Both the position numbers and the translations under genes were made by a program. The notes under the pieces were generated by a model that searched no databases, had not been told where the DNA came from, and worked only from the letters and a program-made list of their open reading frames with translations. Shown here in pieces: positions 1-11,032 of a stretch of DNA of 64,000 nucleotides. The DNA is from Doryteuthis pealeii (Eukaryota > Mollusca > Cephalopoda > Myopsida > Loliginidae). Each line of letters starts with the position of its first letter. The first letter of the stretch is position 1. The DNA is taken from the NCBI GenBank assembly GCA_023376005.1, contig CM042141.1, positions 96,943,327 to 97,007,326 on the forward strand, read 5' to 3'.

Positions 1-28
1 ACAAGTATAGAGTTTTAGATAAATCTTT

Positions 29-29
<1 letters not shown>

Positions 30-65
<36 letters not shown>

Positions 66-123
66 AGAAGAGAGAAAGAGAGAGAGAGAAAGAGAGAATT
101 AGAAGAGAGAGAAAGAGAGAATT

Positions 124-167
<44 letters not shown>

Positions 168-191
168 ATTAGAGAGAGAGAGAGAGAGAAT

Positions 192-267
<76 letters not shown>

Positions 268-268
268 C
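30..268. repeat. (GA)n microsatellite
   Basis: About 240 bases of GA dinucleotides are interrupted by short AGAATTAGAG phrases at 96-104, 118-126, 165-175 and 189-196. These interruptions suggest an older higher-order unit. A run of about 30 A residues follows at 330-359. Confidence 0.97.
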
Positions 269-328
269 TGCAAAGTCTATGGCTTTTATAAATGCATAAA
301 TTTTCATTCTCATGAAAGGATGAACACG

Positions 329-364
<36 letters not shown>

Positions 365-599
365 CATTTTTTCTTTAAAGGCTCTGAATTTATTTCCTAA
401 CTTGATTGTAAAAATGTTGAACAACTCTAAATACTGAACCACCCAAAAAATATTGGTCAATTATTTATCGGAATTTTTGAGGTGAGGCCTGATTATTTGT
501 ATTATTTACATTTCGTCCTCGTCTTTATTGCTATAAACACAACCTAATAGGACATATGGCATAACGGATGTGCACACTGAGTTAATACATTTCAATCAG

Positions 600-712
600 T
601 GACAAATCAGATTACACAAGCTGTGCTACTCATGTGCTGAGTTGACAAGGACTAGCATTGAATCCAGAAAGCTTGTGGTTTGTAGGCGGATGCTCTATTG
701 ACTGAGAAAAAT
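600..712 (-). mobile_element. SINE-A fragment (tRNA-derived)
   Basis: Reverse-complement of the head of the SINE-A family: tRNA-like promoter region at the right and the phrase GTAGCACAGCTTG on the minus strand. Diverged and truncated. Confidence 0.7.
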
Positions 713-790
713 CTGACCTCCCCTCCCTGATCTCCAGGTTTGTTTAAAAAAAAAAGAAAAAAAAGAAAAAAAAGAAAGGAATCATATTTA

Positions 791-1030
791 AAGTAAAAGT
801 AAAGTTGGCAGAGTGGCCTATTGTTGGTATCAAGGGAGTCTATCCCCTTTTCACTAGCACAGGGAGATTGTTTTTCTGCCTCTGAAGTGGAGAACCACAC
901 CTACCATCAGTTTCCCACTTTACTGCACATATCCAAGCTGTGCTACTCATGCACCAAGTTGGCAAAGGCTGATTTTGAACCTGGAACCTTATGGTTCCTA
1001 GGCAGATGCTCTACCGACTGAGCTAAACCA
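791..1030 (-). mobile_element. SINE-A, near full length (tRNA-derived)
   Basis: Minus-strand SINE. The right end reads TTTAGCTCAGTCGGTAGAGC (A-box-like) and GGTTCNAAATC (B-box-like), as in a tRNA. A family body follows, with ATGAGTAGCACAGCTTGG, then CTCAG..GGCAGAAAAACAATC, and the terminal GGCCACTCTGCCAACTTTAC. About 240 bp long, with at least ten relatives in the window. Confidence 0.85.
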
Positions 1031-1433
1031 AATAATGAAGTAATTTTTAAGCAATAATATTAAATGACCCCCCCCCCCCGCAGCAGAAAACAAGTCATGT
1101 TATTGTTTGCATGTATTTATGTATTGACGTAAATGCAAGTATACATGTATTTACATCCTGTGGGTGGTTTGCCGTGACCCTAAAGATCCAACCCAAGTGT
1201 CCTCCCTGCCAATACCAATCAGAAGATACAAGTCACAAATGACTCATGCATATATGAAATTAAAAAAAAGCATTATTGATTAATAATAATAGGTGCGAGC
1301 ATTGAAGGTGACTTCCTATTATTAACGAGAGACATCTTATTAACAACACAATCAATCGTTCAGCTCTTGACAATAGAATATAAAAATTCATATATTGACT
1401 TCATTATTCAGTTGCCATGTCAATACAAACACA

Positions 1434-1460
1434 CACACACACATATATATATATATATTA
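1434..1460. repeat. (CA)n/(TA)n microsatellite
   Basis: A CA run passes directly into a TA run, followed by another short CA run. Confidence 0.9.
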
Positions 1461-1464
1461 TATA

Positions 1465-1760
1465 CACACACACTAGAAAAAACGTGGCCCGTTGGGTCAC
1501 CTATTGAGCTCTGGGTAGATAACTGTGATCAGGAAGAAAATTAGTTTGCAAAATGAATTAAGTTAAAAAAAATAAATATGACCAGGGAATAATAATAATA
1601 ATAATGATAAAAAACATTAAAATCATTTTTCTAAAATTTGCAATCAAGTCAAAAACTGACCCGTTTTATATATAAGCCAGCTGTTAGTCCCTGAAAATTA
1701 ACATATGAATAAAGTGGGAAGTTCAATCTACGCTCACACTCTCTAATCACTCTCTTTAGA
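1465..1760 (+). repeat. dispersed repeat with a second copy at 19325-19600
   Basis: The phrase GGGTCACCTATTGAGCTCT and the downstream ATAAAGTGGGAAGTT recur in the same order and spacing at 19325-19600. The element is unclassified. No open frame or terminal repeat is obvious. Confidence 0.6.
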
Positions 1761-1864
1761 GACGGGTGAGCTTTTTACTTAATTGCAAATTACGACTAAT
1801 TAGAACCAAATAAAAATGGAATTTTTTTCAAACCTAACTTAATCCCAAAACTAATCAATTGGCT

Positions 1865-2215
1865 GCTCATGTAAAGCCCTAGCACCGATAATGATTATCC
1901 TGACCCTATTGCTGTTATGGCACCCCCCCCAAACTCTTTCTATAATATATGTGGTAGAAGGATGTTAAGCAGCATCTAGTAGTGAGGTTCCAGTTCTGGA
2001 GCTCTGGGGAGTGTGGAGTACCACTTCATTGCCATTACTGCCAGGTTAACTCTAACCCGATTGTTAATAGGGTCTCATCTAGGGATTAAATAGATCTGAT
2101 TGTACCTGCACAAATAACAGACTTACTCAAGAAAGAATGAATAAAACAATATCTTCGACATAAAATAACCCAACAAGGGTTGACATGCCGTAAAGACCAA
2201 CTAACTAACCAACCA
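1865..2215 (-). repeat. Rep-C copy (dispersed ~600-bp family)
   Basis: Reverse complement of the commonest repeat in the window. On the minus strand it shows the head (CATGTCAACCCTTGTTGGGTT), then a body with CCCTA.TAACA, GGTACTCCACACTCCCCAGAGCTCCAG and CCTCACTACTAGATG. Details of the family are given at 35715-36330. Confidence 0.75.
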
Positions 2216-2329
2216 AGTTAATGACAATCATCCAAGTACAGTGTATAAAAGATAATTCATCATATAAGAATAAAACAATTTGTAAGAAAAATTTTAGACC
2301 AATTCTATTGATATCATCATCATTGGGTC

Positions 2330-2480
2330 ATGGAGACAGCATGGACTCCCATGACTTGTTCTTGTCACCCATCCCTTTCGGTTATCACTCCTGGCAGGTC
2401 TTCTACTCAACATCCAGAATCCGCAGAGCTAATTGATATAGGTTTTTGCTGATTAGCCTGAACTGGTGTGTCCATTAATA
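2330..2480 (+). repeat. diverged dispersed repeat related to 51060-51300
   Basis: The phrases ATCCCTTTCGGTTATCACTCC and CTGGTGTGTCCATT resemble the segments at 51120-51215 and 51360-51400. No coding potential was recognised. The rest of 2220-3470 shows poly(A/T) runs and nothing else I can identify. Confidence 0.4.
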
Positions 2481-3475
2481 TAAAAATATCAAAATGGTAT
2501 CTCCCCTGGGAAATTAAATTAATACTATTTGTATGAGATCAAATCAATTCTATTACAACTTTAATATTCTTCAATAGATGTTTTTGGTTGTATAGTACTA
2601 AATCAGGATCACCAAAATAGATCCTATTAAAAGGAAGGAATGGTATTTGGTGCATATTGCATCCTGCCCTAAAAACACTAAGCGGTGCCTGCTGAAAAAC
2701 TGACTTGTGTTACTTATAAACTCCCAAGCTGTTTGAAGGCATTTTTCCAAAAAAGTTAATGCGATATGAATTAAAAAATGAAAATGAAATGAAAATACAG
2801 AAAAAAAAAAAAAAAAAAAAAATTTTTTGGAATTAAAAATGATGTGGCTTTTAAAAAATTAGAATAGAAAATATCTAAATATTTTTATTTTTTATTTGTA
2901 TTTGTTTAATAATCTATTGATTGTTTTTATTTTCAAACACAGTCGTATTTATTTAAAAATTTGTGACAGTTGTTTTGAATTAAAATAAAATGAAAATAGT
3001 GAAAAAAAAAAAAAATTTTTTTAAAAGATATTTTGAAGGTCAGGAGGCTAAAATATTTACATTTATTTGTCGATATAAAACCTGGGTAGTGGTTTACTTT
3101 TAACGCCTTCAAACCACAAAAAAAAAGTTATTTGTCGATAAAAACACCTTAAAAAAAAAAAAAAAAATTGGGGGAGGTTAAATATTTACATTTACTTGTC
3201 AAGAAAAGAGGGGGTAAAATATCGCTTTCATATCACATTAACTTTTCTGGAGAAACACCTCCAACAGCTAGGGAGTTCAATAGTAGCATGGGTTGGATTT
3301 TCAGCAGGCACCGTTTAGCGTTTTTTAGGGCAGGAAGCCAGGACACATTTATGTGATAATATCCTGGTATTTTTCTGAAAAATTTCCATGAAATAAAAAT
3401 TCTACAACAAAAAATGTAAATATACATTGCATATAGCCCAATAAATAATATATAAAAGATTATAGTTACAGGGAG

Positions 3476-3770
3476 AGAGTAGAATTAACTATTTTATTAG
3501 AAAGAAGAATGAGAGGAGATCTAATTGAAACTTTTAAAATAATAAATGGAATTACTAATTATGGTAGACACTTTTTAAAATATATTTCTTCTTGAACTGG
3601 AAACTTACTGTCAAGGCAGATTTAAAAACTATAAACTGTATTTTTTTTGCTAATAGAGTAATATATTTTTTGAAAGAATTGCCTAATCAGATCAAAACAG
3701 TAAATATAGCAATGATTCAACCTGGGAAATCATTTTGAATAGTTTGACTGTTGTGCAAACAAAGCGTTGA
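3476..3770 (+). pseudogene. LINE (CR1/L2-like) reverse transcriptase C-terminus, decayed
   Basis: The plus strand, with stops and shifts, reads LERRMRGDLIETFKIINGITNYG and later FFANRVIYFLKELPNQIK. This is the usual C-terminal end of CR1/L2-type LINE ORF2, in which a RR-RGDLIE-FKI-NG block precedes a NRV--W--LP block. Only this tail is present. A hammerhead-like sequence lies 180 bases downstream (3948-3990). Confidence 0.75.
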
Positions 3771-3947
3771 AGAACTTTTGAAGATCTAATTCAAATAATG
3801 ATGTCATTGTTTTTGCACGCCCATCAATCCATCAAGTGTCAAAAGAAATGTCATGATCATTTAAAAAAAAAAGTTTATTGCATTCCCTAGAAATTTGAAG
3901 TGTTGAAATTCCCAGCTCAAATCATTGCTATGCGTGGATGGACAAGG

Positions 3948-3990
3948 TACACCTGAAGAAGGTGAAGGATACATCAACCGAAACGTTTTT
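3948..3990 (+). ncRNA. degenerate hammerhead-like motif
   Basis: CCTGAAGAAGGTG is followed about 15 bases later by CAACCGAAACG. This gives CUGANGA, a GGT/ACC stem and GAAAC in the order of a hammerhead core. No convincing stem I or cleavage site is present, so this is probably a relic. Confidence 0.35.
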
Positions 3991-4369
3991 ATATATCATG
4001 ATAAAGATGAGGACAACAGTCTTATTAGTAAGGACTTACAAACATATGTAGTTATTTTTCATGGAACAAATGCACTAATGTTTGTCTGTGTTTGTGTCTA
4101 GCTTGTTTATATCAAATTTATTCATTTTAGTAGGTAAAAGGTATATAATGATATCATCTGCACACAAAAAAATTCTTTGTCCTTACCTTTCCTTATCAGA
4201 ATTTGGAGTTCAGTGGAGTTCAAAGAAGTTTTGATTTTTTTTTAACTAAGGAATTCAATTACATCTTAAACTAATACATTTGATAAAACTAAAACTGAAG
4301 TCTTGTCTTCTTTGTGTAAATAGTAAATATCAGATAAACTAATTTACTGTTACTTCTTTAGAAAAAAGA

Positions 4370-4403
4370 AAAAAAAATAAAAAATAAAAAAAAAAAAAAG
4401 GGG

Positions 4404-4432
<29 letters not shown>
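4370..4432. repeat. poly(A)-rich tract
   Basis: A-rich stretch with few interruptions. 4000-4640 otherwise shows no recognisable feature. Confidence 0.9.
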
Positions 4433-4435
<3 letters not shown>

Positions 4436-4642
4436 CAAGATATTTTGAAATGTAAGTAAATATTACCAAGAGCAAAAAAAAAAAGGAAAAAAATAGTAAA
4501 AAGAAAAAGTTTATTTTTTATTTTTTTTATCCTTTGTTAGAAGCAATTGTTCTGACAAAGATCTTCAGCAAGTGTTATACTGTCTGGCAATTTACACGTA
4601 ACAAAACAATACTTATATTATTAGAAGAAAAATGGTGTGTGA

Positions 4643-4646
<4 letters not shown>

Positions 4647-4701
<55 letters not shown>
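4647..4701. repeat. (TA)n microsatellite
   Basis: About 27 uninterrupted TA repeats. A shorter run lies at 4845-4873. Confidence 0.97.
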
Positions 4702-4704
<3 letters not shown>

Positions 4705-4841
4705 GCTTAGCATGCCAATACTTGTATTTTGTCAAGCAATATTTTTGTTTAAGCCAAGAAATAAATAATGCACAAGACTGCTCTTTTCTGACACCAACGA
4801 GTAAAAAGAGCAATACATTATAGCTGCAGGCAAAACCAGTG

Positions 4842-4875
<34 letters not shown>

Positions 4876-5019
4876 ATTAAAAGAAAAGAAACACTTAAGA
4901 TATATACTCAAAACATCTAGCATATGGTGAGAGTTAAATGAAACTTTATCTTTAGTAAAAAAAAAAAAAAGAAAAGTAACTAATCTAACTTCGAGCTGAG
5001 ATAATCATTGCTGAAGAAG

Positions 5020-5085
5020 CAGCAGCAGCAGCAGCAGGAGCAGCAGCAGCAGCAGCAGGAGCAGCAGCAGCAGCAGCAAGCAGCT
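5020..5085. repeat. (CAG)n/(GCA)n trinucleotide array
   Basis: About 20 CAG triplets with regularly spaced CAGGAG interruptions give a repeated 18-21 base block. There is no splice-bounded frame around it, so it is treated as intronic. Confidence 0.9.
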
Positions 5086-5565
5086 TGGCATTGGCCAAAA
5101 CAGAATCAATAATTTAAGTGACAAAATCTGACCAAAATGGCAACATACAAAGAATGAGGAATTTCATTGAACTTTGTTATTTCAGTAAAAACATCTATAT
5201 ATTAATATGCTTGTTCCTTAATCTTGCGATCGTTATCATCTTGCAACACCCTCTAGTTAAAAATGAGACCGTCTAAATTGTCCAAGATAAAATGCAAAAA
5301 TTATCTGCTGTGGCTTCTTGAATTCTTATTTCTAATGAGAGTCGTCACCTCAGCTAATAATGGATCATTCTGTTTTTAATATAAAGATAAGTAAGAAAAA
5401 AGACATGCTACACAGAAAAAATATAAGAAAGCGAATATGGAATAGAGGGAAGGGGTAATAGAGGGGAAGGGTAAGATAGAGGGGAACATGTGGAAGCAAT
5501 AATACTAATCTGTTTCAATTGAACATGATGAAAAGAAAAAGACAAAGTGAGAGCGAGTTAAATCA

Positions 5566-5690
5566 AGATTATTATACTTTTTACATATTGAACCATCTCG
5601 CAATAGCTCTAAGTAAACATATCAAACGTTGTAATAATTAAAATATCATACTGTGGTATATCCACAGGTCATGCTAGTAATTACTATTAC
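5566..5690 (+). repeat. dispersed repeat with a second copy at 45260-45370
   Basis: AAGATTATTATACTTTTTAC through GTATATCCACAGGTC is shared with 45260-45360. It is unclassified. In both places it adjoins LINE or mariner debris. Confidence 0.6.
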
Positions 5691-5859
5691 AGACTACATC
5701 ATATTACTGAGCAACAGACTATTTTTTATTAACTAGTTTTTAATATATAAACATTTTTTTCTCAATGTTATTGGCTGAGCTTAAAATATGTGCCAAACTT
5801 ATTTACTGGTATTCAACAGACTAATATTCTTATCTGTGCTATTAATCTAAAAGATTGAC

Positions 5860-6300
5860 TTTTGATCCCCGACAATTTCAAGATTCCATATACCGACTTG
5901 AAACCCAAAATTAATACATTCCTTCATACAAAATTGTAAACAACGCTGGAATAACAATATCAACAATAAACTCTTCCTAATCAAACGCACTATGGGAGAC
6001 TGGAGACCAGCATTAAGGGAGTCCAGAAAGGAACAAGTCATTGTGTCCCAATTACACATTAGTCACACAAGACTAACACACTCCTATATACTCAAACAAG
6101 AACAACAACCACAGTGTGAAACATGTCAAACACCTTTGACTGTTAAACACTTGTTCATAGAATGCAGGTTTTCAGCTCACATTAGAAACCATTATTTTAA
6201 TGCAAACAATATGAAAGATCTATTTGAAAATGTCAACATATTTTATGTCAAGACCTTGTTCATTGTATGTTCATATCTATATTTTCTTTGTAGTTGATTC
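5860..6300 (+). pseudogene. LINE ORF2 C-terminal fragment with zinc-knuckle-like motif
   Basis: An open stretch at 5992-6294 encodes GDWRPALRESRKEQVIVSQL, then HTRLTHSYIL and a Cys/His cluster C-x2-C-x8-H-x4-C (CETCQTPLTVKHLFIEC). An R--EQV---RLRIGH-RLTHSYL segment followed by C-x2-C-H-C is the usual end of the RNase H and C-terminal region of Jockey/RTE-related LINE proteins. The N-terminal, endonuclease and polymerase parts are absent. A second, more broken copy of the same tail is at 40800-40990. This is a fragment, not a host gene. Confidence 0.75.
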
Positions 6301-6349
6301 TTAAAGTCTTTTTTTTTTGCACACAGTCCAATCAAATACAAATAATTTT

Positions 6350-6430
6350 AAACAGATTTATTCGACCCATAGATGAGACTAACAGGTATTACCACTCCAA
6401 GTCAGAGCAGACTTGGGAGAGCACTTCCTT
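6350..6430 (+). repeat. Rep-C fragment
   Basis: Carries the GACCCATAGATGAGACTAAC core and the following ACCACTCCAAGTCAGAGC. It is preceded by one unit of the ATATCAAGTA-type short repeat seen at 14810-15065. Confidence 0.6.
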
Positions 6431-6510
6431 TTCGGTGGGGGTTGTCTTATCCCCCTGCATGAGATACTGTCAATATATTTTAAACCCTGTCAACAGTCAT
6501 AAAAAAAATA

Positions 6511-6727
6511 TAAGTTGGCAGAGTGGCCTATTATCAGTATCAGCGGGACAGTGAGGGAGTCTATCTCCTTTCTGCTAGCACTAAACCAGCAAGATTGTAT
6601 TTGCTGAGGTGGAGCACCACACCTACCGCACAGATCAGATTGCCCAATCTGTGTTACTCATGCAATGAGTTGGTGGGGACAGGTACCGAACTAGGAACCT
6701 TGTGATTCCTAAGTGGGTGCTCTAAAT
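6511..6727 (-). mobile_element. SINE-A (tRNA-derived)
   Basis: Minus-strand copy with GGCCACTCTGCCAACTT at the left and the tRNA-like B-box region at the right. The extreme A-box end is replaced by other sequence after 6720. Confidence 0.8.
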
Positions 6728-6825
6728 TTACAGTTATAGTTCTGAAAGGATTCCAATAAAAAAACTGTTTAAAATCACTTTTAATGGCTTTAGAGAAGTG
6801 AGAGCATTTCCTACACAAATCATTT

Positions 6826-7012
6826 ACCCAAGGAGTTGATATGCTATTAAACAAATAAACCCAACAAATGATTCAAATTTGACATTAAATAACCCACAAG
6901 GAGTTGATATGTCATTAATCAAATAAACCAAAGAAATGAATCCAATTTTAGCATTAAATAACCCATAAGGAGTTGATATGCCATCAAACAAATAAACCAA
7001 ACCAACCAAATC
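6826..7012 (-). repeat. three tandem copies of a ~69-bp repeat head
   Basis: AAGGAGTTGATATGC recurs at 6830, 6899 and 6967. Each copy is followed by an AAACAAATAAACC block and a CATTAAATAACCCA block. The unit is the reverse complement of the head shared by Rep-C and the short element inserted at 27800-27910. Confidence 0.8.
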
Positions 7013-7482
7013 ATTTAGTCATCACTATTCTCACCTATTGACTTTATCAATTAATTTAGTGTATATTAAAACAACCCTACCCCCCCTTGGAGAGATAATG
7101 GTCATATATCATTTTCAGGGTTTGTCTACCATCATCAATTAGCCTCTTACATATAACAAAGGATCGGCTTCTGTCACCATTTGGCATCTCATGTAACCTA
7201 GAAACTTTTACTTTTATGATTTGTACTTCCTCATCACTGAACAAAAGACAATATATCAGCCCATATCCTATTACAGATGTCATGACAATAGTTATTGTAG
7301 TTAGAAATATAGGAAGGTACATCTCCCCAGAAAAAAAAACCCCCCACCAAAAAAAAAACAAAAAACAAAAAAAAAAAAAAACAACTTATTATTATGAGAG
7401 GAACCGAGTAACACAGGGTGGCTGCTTATAACCACCAGTAGCTAAGTAGTCTTGTACTAGACTAAGAAAAATAATTAAATTA

Positions 7483-7646
7483 TGAGGGTAATCCCAAAAC
7501 TGAGGTCTGCAAAGTGCTGGGGACACAGGGAAACAGTGTGTGCGGCTATCGGCAACACTGTATGCAGCTTTGTGTGCCTTGTAGTCGTGCTCAGTTTTGG
7601 CTTGGCAGTTGTTTCTGATGGAGCTCCTTATGTTACTGCCAAGTGC
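7483..7646 (+). pseudogene. mariner-like element, 5' fragment
   Basis: Begins after TA with GAGGGTAATCCCAAAA, the terminal inverted repeat of the element at 54345-54834. It matches that element up to the GCTCAG.TTGGC and GATGGAGCTCC segment, then stops at a SINE-B insertion. No intact transposase is present. Confidence 0.75.
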
Positions 7647-7801
7647 ATATATTTACCAACTCCTATAGTTGAGTAGGATGTGACACAATGTTAATTTCTC
7701 AAATAGAGTTTAAGAGGTTTGAATTCAGAGTTTTCCTTCTCCTAGACTGGTTACCTAGATAAGATTAAAGAGCCCAGTCTGCCCTATTATTTACCCATAG
7801 C

Positions 7802-7874
<73 letters not shown>

Positions 7875-7908
7875 GGATGCATACATTTCCCAAGGGTATT
7901 AGCACCTT
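7647..7908 (-). mobile_element. SINE-B copy split by a (GA)n expansion
   Basis: Minus-strand SINE-B: the tail is at the left (GTAGGATGTGACACAATG) and the body reads CCCAGTCTGCCCTATTATTT. Its internal TAGCT..AGA segment has expanded to about 35 GA repeats (7803-7872). Confidence 0.8.
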
Positions 7909-8374
7909 TGACGTGTCCATTTCCCTCAACTAACCATTACAGCATGTGCTTCCACACTATATATTCTCCTGAAGGTGAAACTGTCAACAAACAGTTATTT
8001 GAAAATCTTGTGCTGAAATTGCCTGACATGTGGTTCATACAGGAACTCATACTAAATATACTAATATATATATATATATTAATTTATTTATATATATATG
8101 TTGAAAGGATAAATAAATAAAGGAAAGAAAATGTTGAATAGATAAAATTGATTTAATTTGAGTTACCAACAAGTGTTTCAGCCAGGAGTTTGTTCATATA
8201 CACATGTATTCTATTTATTATTATTTTAAATATAAAATAAAATAATAATAGAAAATTATAAAATATTTAAGCATACAAAGAAAAACCCCAGGCAGGTTGA
8301 AATGAAAATTCGTTTTTCAAACACTTCAAAATTTCTCTGTATTTTGACCGTTTTACCTTCAAATATCAAAATTT

Positions 8375-8420
8375 TACTCTGATGAAGGCTGTTTTTTTCT
8401 TTATTTGAAAGTCTTGTGCT
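8375..8420 (+). ncRNA. degenerate hammerhead-like motif
   Basis: ACTCTGATGAAGGCTG followed by TTTGAAAGTC preserves CUGAUGA and GAAA with a long, poorly paired intervening stem. The 80 bases upstream resemble those upstream of the motif at 23768, which suggests one element family. Confidence 0.3.
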
Positions 8421-8816
8421 GTCTACGTGATGCTGTGATGCTGTAAACGGATTGACATGTGCTTCACACATCAATGACAGATTCACCACGACACTCAACC
8501 TGAGTGGACTGATCAACTTGTCTAACAGTTTTTGGCAAAACACAGGATTTGCTGGTTGTGTCATTGATTTTTATCTGCCTTTCCCAAAGAAAGACTTTAA
8601 TCGCCTTTTCTATGTGACAAGAGACATTACGATCATGACCAAACCAATTTTCTATCTATGGAACGAGAAAAAAATCCAGGATTTCAATGTACACATTGTT
8701 GAGGTAATTATTGCTATCTTCTCTCGGCCTTTAAATGACATGCAATTCCATCAAGAACTTTGGAAATTTACTTGTATTGTCTTTGTGATGCTGTGTATTG
8801 TCAACATTCAGGACAT

Positions 8817-9042
8817 AGTGGAGGCACATGGTGTAATGGTTACTGTTGTACAAAATGGACATGGTGAGAGGAGTTCAAATCCTGGATGAGGCAGTTTGCA
8901 TTTCACATAGAGCTAATACCTTTGGAAAAGGTATGAATTAAACTATCTCTTTCCAGCCATGGGTAAATAGTAGGTCAGACTGGGCTGTTTAATAGTGGTA
9001 TGGCAACCAGTCTAGGAGAAAGAAAAACTGAATTCAAACCAA
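8817..9042 (+). mobile_element. SINE-B copy (tRNA-derived)
   Basis: Plus-strand copy. The head GGTGTAATGGTTACTG is tRNA A-box-like and GAGTTCAAATCCTGG is B-box-like. The body reads TTTCACATAG.GCTAATACC, GGGTAAATAGTAGG.CAGACT and GGAGAA.GAAAAACTGAATTC. This is a second tRNA-derived SINE family, distinct from SINE-A, with at least twelve copies here. Confidence 0.85.
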
Positions 9043-9049
9043 AGGGGTT

Positions 9050-9690
9050 CTCTTCTCATTAGTCAAAACTACTCTTCATGTTGCCTAATTGATGGATATA
9101 CTATTATCATGCACAGTTAGTGGAGAGAAATTATTTGAATTCTAAATGACATAACTTAATAACAGTTAACAATAGAGATTTTGATAGACGTCTTGTAACC
9201 TTAGTTGACCCCCTCCAATTTCTTTTTTGCGAGGTAAGTGTGAGAGAGATAATTAGTTCTAGTCAGTTTCTAGTTAGCTGACTGATGAAAACGTAGTTGA
9301 CGAGTCTCTCACCGCACAGTTGAGGATTCAGATCCAAGAAAGAGCTTAAATGAAATGTGAATTTACTAAAGAAGTTTTTCTGTGTTGTCAATAAAAACAA
9401 AACAAAATGCTGGACATCTCAACAACATCTTAAAAAGAAGAAACCAGACAGATCCTGAATACCAATTTAGAATAGCTACTCTGATAAATACCAGCCAAAG
9501 TAAGAAAACCTACAACTCAGAATATTGTAAGAAGAAATACGTTGACTACAGAAAAGTACTCTACGAGATTACAAGATTAAGATGAGTATAGATATACAAT
9601 CACAGGCATACCCAGAAGTATATGGGGTATGCTAAGACGGCTATACAACACGCATCCTTTCCTATGATTTACTTGTTATTTTATGGCTCT
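9050..9690. other. unassigned intronic sequence
   Basis: No repeat family, exon or motif was recognised. A short open frame at 9382-9585 (KRRNQTDPEYQFRIATLINT) has no recognisable match and no splice context. Confidence 0.5.
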
Positions 9691-10095
9691 GAACCGGTTG
9701 TTCAGCATTTTCTGGGCAAAACAATATTGTGCAAGTGCAGCACCCTCTACACTAACCAGACCTAACACCATATGACTTGTTCTTTCCTAAACTAAAAATT
9801 CATCTTAAAATAAAAGATGTGAGGAAATGGAGGACAGCTTCATACCATATCAAATGAAGAGTTTCAGAGGTGCTTCGACCAATGCAAAACTTGCTGGAAT
9901 AAATGTACATTTTATAAAAAGAAAATAGTTTCCTTCATTGTTCAATTGGTGTCTCAGTAAATACAGCTTCAGTTTTGATACTTTTTGAGTACCTCGTATT
10001 TTCAAGAAAATTAATGTTTCATTCATTGTTCCTTTCTGTCTTGGTAAATACAATTTCAGTCTTGATAAATTTTTGAACACACCTTGTAAAATTTG
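9690..10095 (+). pseudogene. mariner transposase C-terminal relic
   Basis: The plus strand reads PDLTPYD, then LFFPKLKIHLK and, after frame breaks, FRGASTNAKLAGINVH-like residues. The PDL-PYDFFLFPKLK-HLKG segment contains the last catalytic Asp of mariner transposases. The 3' end carries a partly duplicated tail: two blocks of the form TTTCATTGTTC..GGTAAATACA.TTTCAG, at 9930-9980 and 10018-10060. It ends near the inverted-repeat-like GAACACACCTTG. The 5' half is missing. Confidence 0.7.
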
Positions 10096-10392
10096 AATGG
10101 CAGAAATAAAAGCAGGAACAAAACATGATGCATGCATAGTAAAATATTAATGTTAAACCTTCAAGTTCTTTGTCAAATCTTATATCTTTTTATCCATAAT
10201 AATAACAAATATAAACAGGAACTGCCATGTTCCTAGCCACCTGTGCGATATCAGAATAATCTAGGCGGACTGATTGTTGTGTGTGCTTGTTATATATATA
10301 TCTCCACATACATACTGGTGGAAAATAAAACTGCAACCACTATGTATTTCAATTTATTTAACAATAGCTGCATATGCCCGGCCCTGCTTGTG

Positions 10393-10396
<4 letters not shown>

Positions 10397-10430
<34 letters not shown>
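10397..10430. repeat. (TA)n microsatellite
   Basis: Roughly 17 TA repeats. Confidence 0.95.
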
Positions 10431-10434
<4 letters not shown>

Positions 10435-10544
10435 TTATCGAATGTTGCTACATTATTTTCACTGTAGTAGCATTAGTAGTCAACACAAAAAGTGCTCAAT
10501 ATATTTCTTTGTATAGATCATTTATAGTTGTAGAAAAAAGTTTT

Positions 10545-10628
10545 TCTCTACCACGGTTTCGGTGTTCAAGGTACATCTTCTGCAGGAGCTGCTGCTGAAG
10601 GTGTACCTTGAACACTGAAACTCAGTGG
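10545..10628. repeat. short palindrome with hammerhead-like arms
   Basis: GTGTTCAAGGTACA.CTTC at 10562-10580 is the inverse of GAAGGTGTACCTTGAACAC at 10597-10615, a hairpin with an 18-bp stem. Each outer edge ends in a GAAAC-type block. It looks like a shortened form of the larger palindromes at 12.9 and 15.7 kb. Confidence 0.7.
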
Positions 10629-10704
10629 TCATTTAATGCCGATAAAGTTTTGAAATAAATCAATTCTTAATGGATAATACAATTTTTTTTTTCTAAATAC
10701 ATTT

Positions 10705-11032
10705 TTCTATTTAACCTATAGATGGGACCCTAACAGGTACTACCACTCCGGGTCAGAGTGGACCAGGGAGCAATGGTGATGAAGGGGTGCTCCACATTCC
10801 CCAAACCTCCAAAACTGGAACCTCACCATCAGATAGAGTTTAATGTCATTCTCAGGACATGTAGACCCTCAGTCACTGCCTTCTAGCACTCATATGATAA
10901 AAAGGGGTTGGGGCTTGCCATAAGGGCAATAGGGTTGGGAAAATCATATAGGTGCTAGGGCTTGATGAAACCAGCCGATTGATCGAAGGGGGCCTCTCTG
11001 ACTGCCCGTCTAGCCCAAAAAACTTTTTTTTT
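10705..11032 (+). repeat. Rep-C copy
   Basis: Contains GATGGGACCCTAACAGG, CCACTCCGGGTCAGAGTGG, AAGGGGTGCTCCACATTCCC, ACCTCACCATCAGATAGAG and AGGTGCTAGGGCTTGATG in family order. Confidence 0.85.

Noticed and set aside
5020..5085. Polyglutamine-coding exon from the CAG array
   Set aside because: No open flanking frame bounded by splice sites, and stops lie close on both sides.
5992..6297. Host gene encoding a Cys/His-rich 101-residue protein
   Set aside because: The residues match the C-terminal tail of LINE polyproteins and a second decayed copy exists at 40.8 kb.
8452..8889. 145-codon plus-strand frame
   Set aside because: No recognisable domain, and the C-terminal part runs into a SINE-B copy.
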